From: Actinomycetota bacterium
GTDB taxonomy: Bacteria; Actinomycetota; Actinomycetes; Nanopelagicales; Nanopelagicaceae
DNA length: 15,695 bases
Direction: 5' to 3'
Assembly: GCA_005777515.1 (NCBI GenBank)
Contig: SXMA01000074.1
Location: forward strand, 1 to 15,695
Shown piece by piece: positions 12,550 to 15,695 of the stretch. Position numbers and translations under genes: made by a program. A model generated the notes under the pieces. That model ran no database searches. It was not told the DNA's origin and saw only the letters and a list, made by a program, of their open reading frames with translations. Every line of letters starts with the position of its first letter. Position 1 is the first letter of the stretch.

Positions 12550-14739
12550 GTGAGTCAGGAAGTATTGAGCGAGAAGAAGAAATCTGGCGTGAAGGGTCGC
12601 AAGGCGCTATGGGTAGCGATTGTCTCAATTTTAGTCTGGCTATCAATTGGCGGTTTTGCTGGGGGAGCTTTCTCCAAGATTTCTACAGTCCAAGAAAATG
12701 ACAACTCTGCTTTCTTGCCTGATAGTGCTGAATCAACTATCGCTGGCGAAGTATTGGTTAAGTTCTCATCGCAGGACGATCAACTATTTCCAGCTCTGCT
12801 CTTATTGCTTGGAGATTTAAACCCCGCTACAAATGCTCAAGCCTTTGAGAAAGTAAATCAGTATTCAGCTACGCTGCTAAGTAGAACCCTTCCTGCTACG
12901 GGAAAGCCATTGAGCACCTACTTTGCCAGGGGAGTTCCGCTAACTCCAATTCCATCTGCAGATGGCAAGGCAATTTTGATAAATGCACAACTAGATTTTG
13001 CAGTTGCTGATGCAAATGTCGATGGAGAACCGATTTTTCCAAAGATTATTGAATTCATTAGAGAGGATATGGAGAAAGAGTTCACTTCTGCAGGGATTAC
13101 TACACATGTAACTGGCCCTGCCGGACTCTTTGCAGATCTATTTGAAGCTTTTGGTTCAATCGATACCAAGCTATTGCAGACAACGCTGGTAGTTGTGGCA
13201 ATCATTCTTATTGTGGTCTATCGCTCTCCGGTGCTCTGGATTCTTCCGCTCTTTACCGCAGCAAGTGCGCTAGGTATTGCCACAATGATTGTTTATTACC
13301 TGGCAAGAGAAGACATTATTGATCTAAATGGCCAGACCCAGGGAATTCTCGATGTTTTGGTTCTGGGTGCGGCAACAGACTATGCCTTGTTGTTAATTGC
13401 TCGTTATCGAGAGGAGCTCCACCAACATCAATCTAGATTTGAAGCGATGAAAATTGCGCTGCGCGGGGTAGTAGAACCGATCATCGCATCAGGTTCAACA
13501 GTTATTGCAGGACTTATGGTGCTATTGCTTAGCGATCTTTCAAGTAATCGCGGCCTTGGCCCTGTTGGTTCGATTGGAATTGCATCTTCAATGCTTGCAG
13601 TTTTAACCCTGCTTCCAGCTTTACTGATTGTCTTTGGTCGTTGGATTTTCTGGCCAAAGATTCCACGCTTTGGTGATGTTGATGAGAAGCTCTCCGGGAT
13701 ATGGTCCAAAGTTGGCAGCTTGGTCGATCGTCGCCCAAAGGCTGTTTGGATTAGTACAGCGCTTGCGCTTCTTATCTTTGCTGGATTTTCTACCACCTTG
13801 AAATCTGATGGACTCTCACAGAGTGAGGCCTTCACGACTCGAACTGATTCAGTTATTGGACTTGAAAAGCTCGGGGAGCATTTCCCAAGTGGCGAGGGAA
13901 CTCCAGTTGAGATTGTTGTTGATCAAGCAGATATTGCCTCAGCTGCTGCAGCGATTGGACGGGTTTCTAGCGTTGCATCTGTAGTGCCGCTAACAAATGT
14001 TGATCCACTCACACAGCGGCCTACCTCTGAACTCAAAGTCATTGATGGAAAAGTAGTGCTCTATGCCACCTTAAAGGTTGCTCCAGATTCTGCTGAAGGC
14101 AAAGAGAGTATTCCTTTGATTCGCCAAGCCGCTAAGCAAGTTAATCCAAATATCTTGGTAGGTGGGCAGAGCGCAATTGGCTATGACGTCGATCAATCAT
14201 CACGAAGAGATAATCGAGTCATTATTCCTATCGTGCTTCTCTTAATTGCTGTGATCCTTGGCTTCTTGCTTCGAAGCATTCTGGCGGCAGCGCTCTTACT
14301 GGGAACTGTAGTTCTCTCCTTTGCTGCAACTCTTGGAGTCTGCGCCCTGGTCTTTGATAATGTCTTTGGATTTGCCGGAACTGATGCAGCCTTCCCGCTC
14401 TTTGCATTCATATTCCTAGTTGCACTTGGCATTGATTACAACATCTTCTTAATGACAAGAGTTCGAGAAGAGTCGCTAAAACTCGGTACCCGAGCTGGAA
14501 TCATTAAAGGTTTAACTGTCACTGGCGGAGTCATTACCTCAGCTGGAATAGTTCTTGCAGCAACCTTTGGAGTTCTTGGGATCTTGCCGCTGGTCTTCTT
14601 AGCAGAGTTGGGATTTGCTGTCGCATTTGGTGTGCTTCTAGACACGATCATTGTTCGCTCACTTTTGGTTCCAGCTTTGGTGCGAGTAATTGGACCAAAG
14701 ATTTGGTGGCCATCAAAGCTTCAACATCAAGAGAACTAA
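12550..14739 (+). CDS. MMPL/RND-family membrane transporter
   Basis: This 729-residue protein has two homologous halves, each a helix, a large outside loop and then a bundle of five helices, as in MmpL proteins. The paired family motifs are at ATDYALLLIARYREEL (Asp277-Tyr278) and GIDYNIFLMTRVREES (Asp629-Tyr630). The Asp-Tyr pairs are thought to relay protons. A basic cytoplasmic start (EKKKSGVKGRK) precedes helix 1. The family exports lipids, glycolipids or drugs with the proton gradient. With no lipid-biosynthesis cluster beside it the cargo is unknown. The start is GTG with AAGGAG upstream. The Gfo/Idh gene begins 12 nt after its stop and is probably cotranscribed. Confidence 0.93.
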   Translation: MSQEVLSEKKKSGVKGRKALWVAIVSILVWLSIGGFAGGAFSKISTVQENDNSAFLPDSAESTIAGEVLVKFSSQDDQLFPALLLLLGDLNPATNAQAFEKVNQYSATLLSRTLPATGKPLSTYFARGVPLTPIPSADGKAILINAQLDFAVADANVDGEPIFPKIIEFIREDMEKEFTSAGITTHVTGPAGLFADLFEAFGSIDTKLLQTTLVVVAIILIVVYRSPVLWILPLFTAASALGIATMIVYYLAREDIIDLNGQTQGILDVLVLGAATDYALLLIARYREELHQHQSRFEAMKIALRGVVEPIIASGSTVIAGLMVLLLSDLSSNRGLGPVGSIGIASSMLAVLTLLPALLIVFGRWIFWPKIPRFGDVDEKLSGIWSKVGSLVDRRPKAVWISTALALLIFAGFSTTLKSDGLSQSEAFTTRTDSVIGLEKLGEHFPSGEGTPVEIVVDQADIASAAAAIGRVSSVASVVPLTNVDPLTQRPTSELKVIDGKVVLYATLKVAPDSAEGKESIPLIRQAAKQVNPNILVGGQSAIGYDVDQSSRRDNRVIIPIVLLLIAVILGFLLRSILAAALLLGTVVLSFAATLGVCALVFDNVFGFAGTDAAFPLFAFIFLVALGIDYNIFLMTRVREESLKLGTRAGIIKGLTVTGGVITSAGIVLAATFGVLGILPLVFLAELGFAVAFGVLLDTIIVRSLLVPALVRVIGPKIWWPSKLQHQEN

Positions 14740-14750
14740 ACTCTCGCTAG

Positions 14751-15695
14751 ATGAAGGCAGGAATAATTGGCTATGGCTTAGCTGGTCGCTATTTCCATGG
14801 TCCAACTCTTCTTGCGGCCGGATTTCATGTAACAGCAATATGTGCTAGATCACTTGAGAAGAAGGCTGCTGCCCATCAAGACTTCCCAAACGCAGTAATA
14901 GTTAATTCAATCGATGAGTTGGTTGCAGAGGATCTAGATCTAATTGTTATCGCATCTCCAAATGAATTTCACAGCGAGCACGCGCTTGCTGCAATTAGGG
15001 CTGGAATCAATACAGTTGTTGATAAACCTATGGGACGTGATTATTACGAAACGGCGAGCCTTCATGACGCAGCTGAGCAAAGCAGTGTGCTCTTGACGGT
15101 ATTTTTCAATCGACTCTGGGATTCTGATTCATTAACCATAAAGAAGATAATCCAGCAGGGAGATATTGGAAATATCTTTCGCCTCGAGTCAAGATTTGAA
15201 AGATTCAGACCAGAGATTAATCCTTTAGCATGGCGCGAGAACACTTCTATTGAGGCTGGCGGAGGGCTTCTACTTGATCTGCAGAGCCATTTAATATCAA
15301 CTGCTCTTGATTGGTTTGGCCCAGCGGAGTTGGTATTTTCAAGTGTAAGAAGCGTTCGCGGCGCAAGTGATGATGATGTGCTTCTGGTTTTAAAGCACGA
15401 TAACGGAGTTGATTCCTATCTCTCAGCAAGTGCAATTAGTGGAAACCCTGGGCCAAAGATTCGGCTTAATGGTGATAAAGCTAGTTTGGTAATTACTGAA
15501 CTTGATAAGCAGGAGGAGATTTTAAGAAAGGGATTTAGAGCCCAAGCTGGCCAGTGGATAGATAGTGATGAGATTACAAGTAGTGCAAAGATTTACAAAG
15601 GTAGAGAATCATTTTCTCATCGAGGAGAGCCTGGCTTCTACCCAGCCTTTTATAACGAGGTAAGGCTTGCTATTGAATATGGCGGCGAGCTACCA
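14751..15695 (+). CDS. Gfo/Idh/MocA-family oxidoreductase, 3' truncated by the window
   Basis: An open frame runs from ATG 14751 to the last base, 315 codons without a stop; the family is usually about 330-400 residues, so little is missing. The N-terminal Rossmann motif is GYGLAG (7-12), followed by ICAR. DKP (91-93) stands for the usual EKP with its catalytic lysine Lys92. NRLWD begins at Asn120, and DLQSHLI at 176-182 holds Asp176 and His180, positions used in catalysis in this family. The family oxidises or reduces sugars, inositols and related compounds with NAD(P). The start has no visible Shine-Dalgarno and follows the MMPL stop by 11 nt, which points to translation coupled to it. Its substrate is unknown; the ino1 gene at the other end of the window is too far away to imply an inositol role. 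Confidence 0.92.
   Translation, partial: MKAGIIGYGLAGRYFHGPTLLAAGFHVTAICARSLEKKAAAHQDFPNAVIVNSIDELVAEDLDLIVIASPNEFHSEHALAAIRAGINTVVDKPMGRDYYETASLHDAAEQSSVLLTVFFNRLWDSDSLTIKKIIQQGDIGNIFRLESRFERFRPEINPLAWRENTSIEAGGGLLLDLQSHLISTALDWFGPAELVFSSVRSVRGASDDDVLLVLKHDNGVDSYLSASAISGNPGPKIRLNGDKASLVITELDKQEEILRKGFRAQAGQWIDSDEITSSAKIYKGRESFSHRGEPGFYPAFYNEVRLAIEYGGELP

Noticed and set aside
12450..12701. 83-codon plus-strand frame starting in the lipB/MMPL intergenic region
   Set aside because: It runs into the MMPL gene in another frame, has no Shine-Dalgarno, and its peptide has no family resemblance; the MMPL frame has a clear ribosome-binding site and motifs.
13428..13835. 135-codon minus-strand frame inside the MMPL gene, and similar antisense frames at 894-1178, 4568-4924 and 12918-13205
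   Set aside because: They are mirror frames of well-supported genes with low-complexity Ser/Ala/Pro-rich peptides and no recognisable motifs or start signals.

Overview
The window looks like chromosomal DNA of a low-GC actinobacterium with a small, tightly packed genome. The freshwater acI/Nanopelagicales group is my best guess. The reasons are the block glnA, RDD protein, DUF4191 protein, lipA, lipB, which is an actinobacterial arrangement; an actinobacterial-type inositol-1-phosphate synthase tail; AT-rich codon use throughout (GC not computed); and almost no intergenic DNA. There are 18 protein genes, two cut by the window edges, and no RNA genes, insertion sequences or CRISPR arrays that I can see. 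No stretch over 300 bases lacks a gene.

Layout. Positions 1-255 hold the end of ino1. Positions 265-1839 hold two same-strand genes for acyl-CoA/carbonyl metabolism: a crotonase with isomerase-like active-site residues and an HSDL2-like short-chain dehydrogenase. Positions 4380-1836 (minus strand) form a complete ECF-type metal uptake operon: substrate-binding permease (CbiM/NikM), PDGLE small subunit, T component (CbiQ/NikQ) and ATPase (CbiO/NikO). A TGCAA-N5-TTGCA palindrome in its promoter matches the published Streptomyces Nur (nickel Fur-family) box, so nickel is the likely substrate. Then follow an EamA exporter (4467-5411, plus), a class II glutamine amidotransferase (6149-5415, minus), an M48/Ste24-type membrane protease (6179-7396, plus), a two-way terminator, and glnA (8873-7443, minus). 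A small RDD membrane protein lies at 9030-9401 (plus). The minus-strand operon lipB-lipA-acyltransferase-DUF4191 occupies 12412-9398. The right end carries an MMPL/RND transporter (12550-14739, plus) and a Gfo/Idh/MocA oxidoreductase that runs off the edge (14751 onward).

Two things stand out. First, seven genes, nearly all at the head of a transcription unit, have the hexamer TANNNT exactly 6 nt before the start codon. That is the geometry of leaderless transcription, where the mRNA begins at the start codon. Most operon-internal genes instead show a Shine-Dalgarno sequence or an overlapping stop/start. Second, the cbiQ frame has no ATG, GTG or TTG ahead of its conserved N-terminal region. 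The only plausible start there is ATT, and it lies beside a perfect 27-bp tandem duplication at the PDGLE/cbiQ junction.

I do not see a wholly novel system. The most testable points are the inferred nickel regulation, the unusual cbiQ start and its duplication, and the shared leaderless promoter layout.
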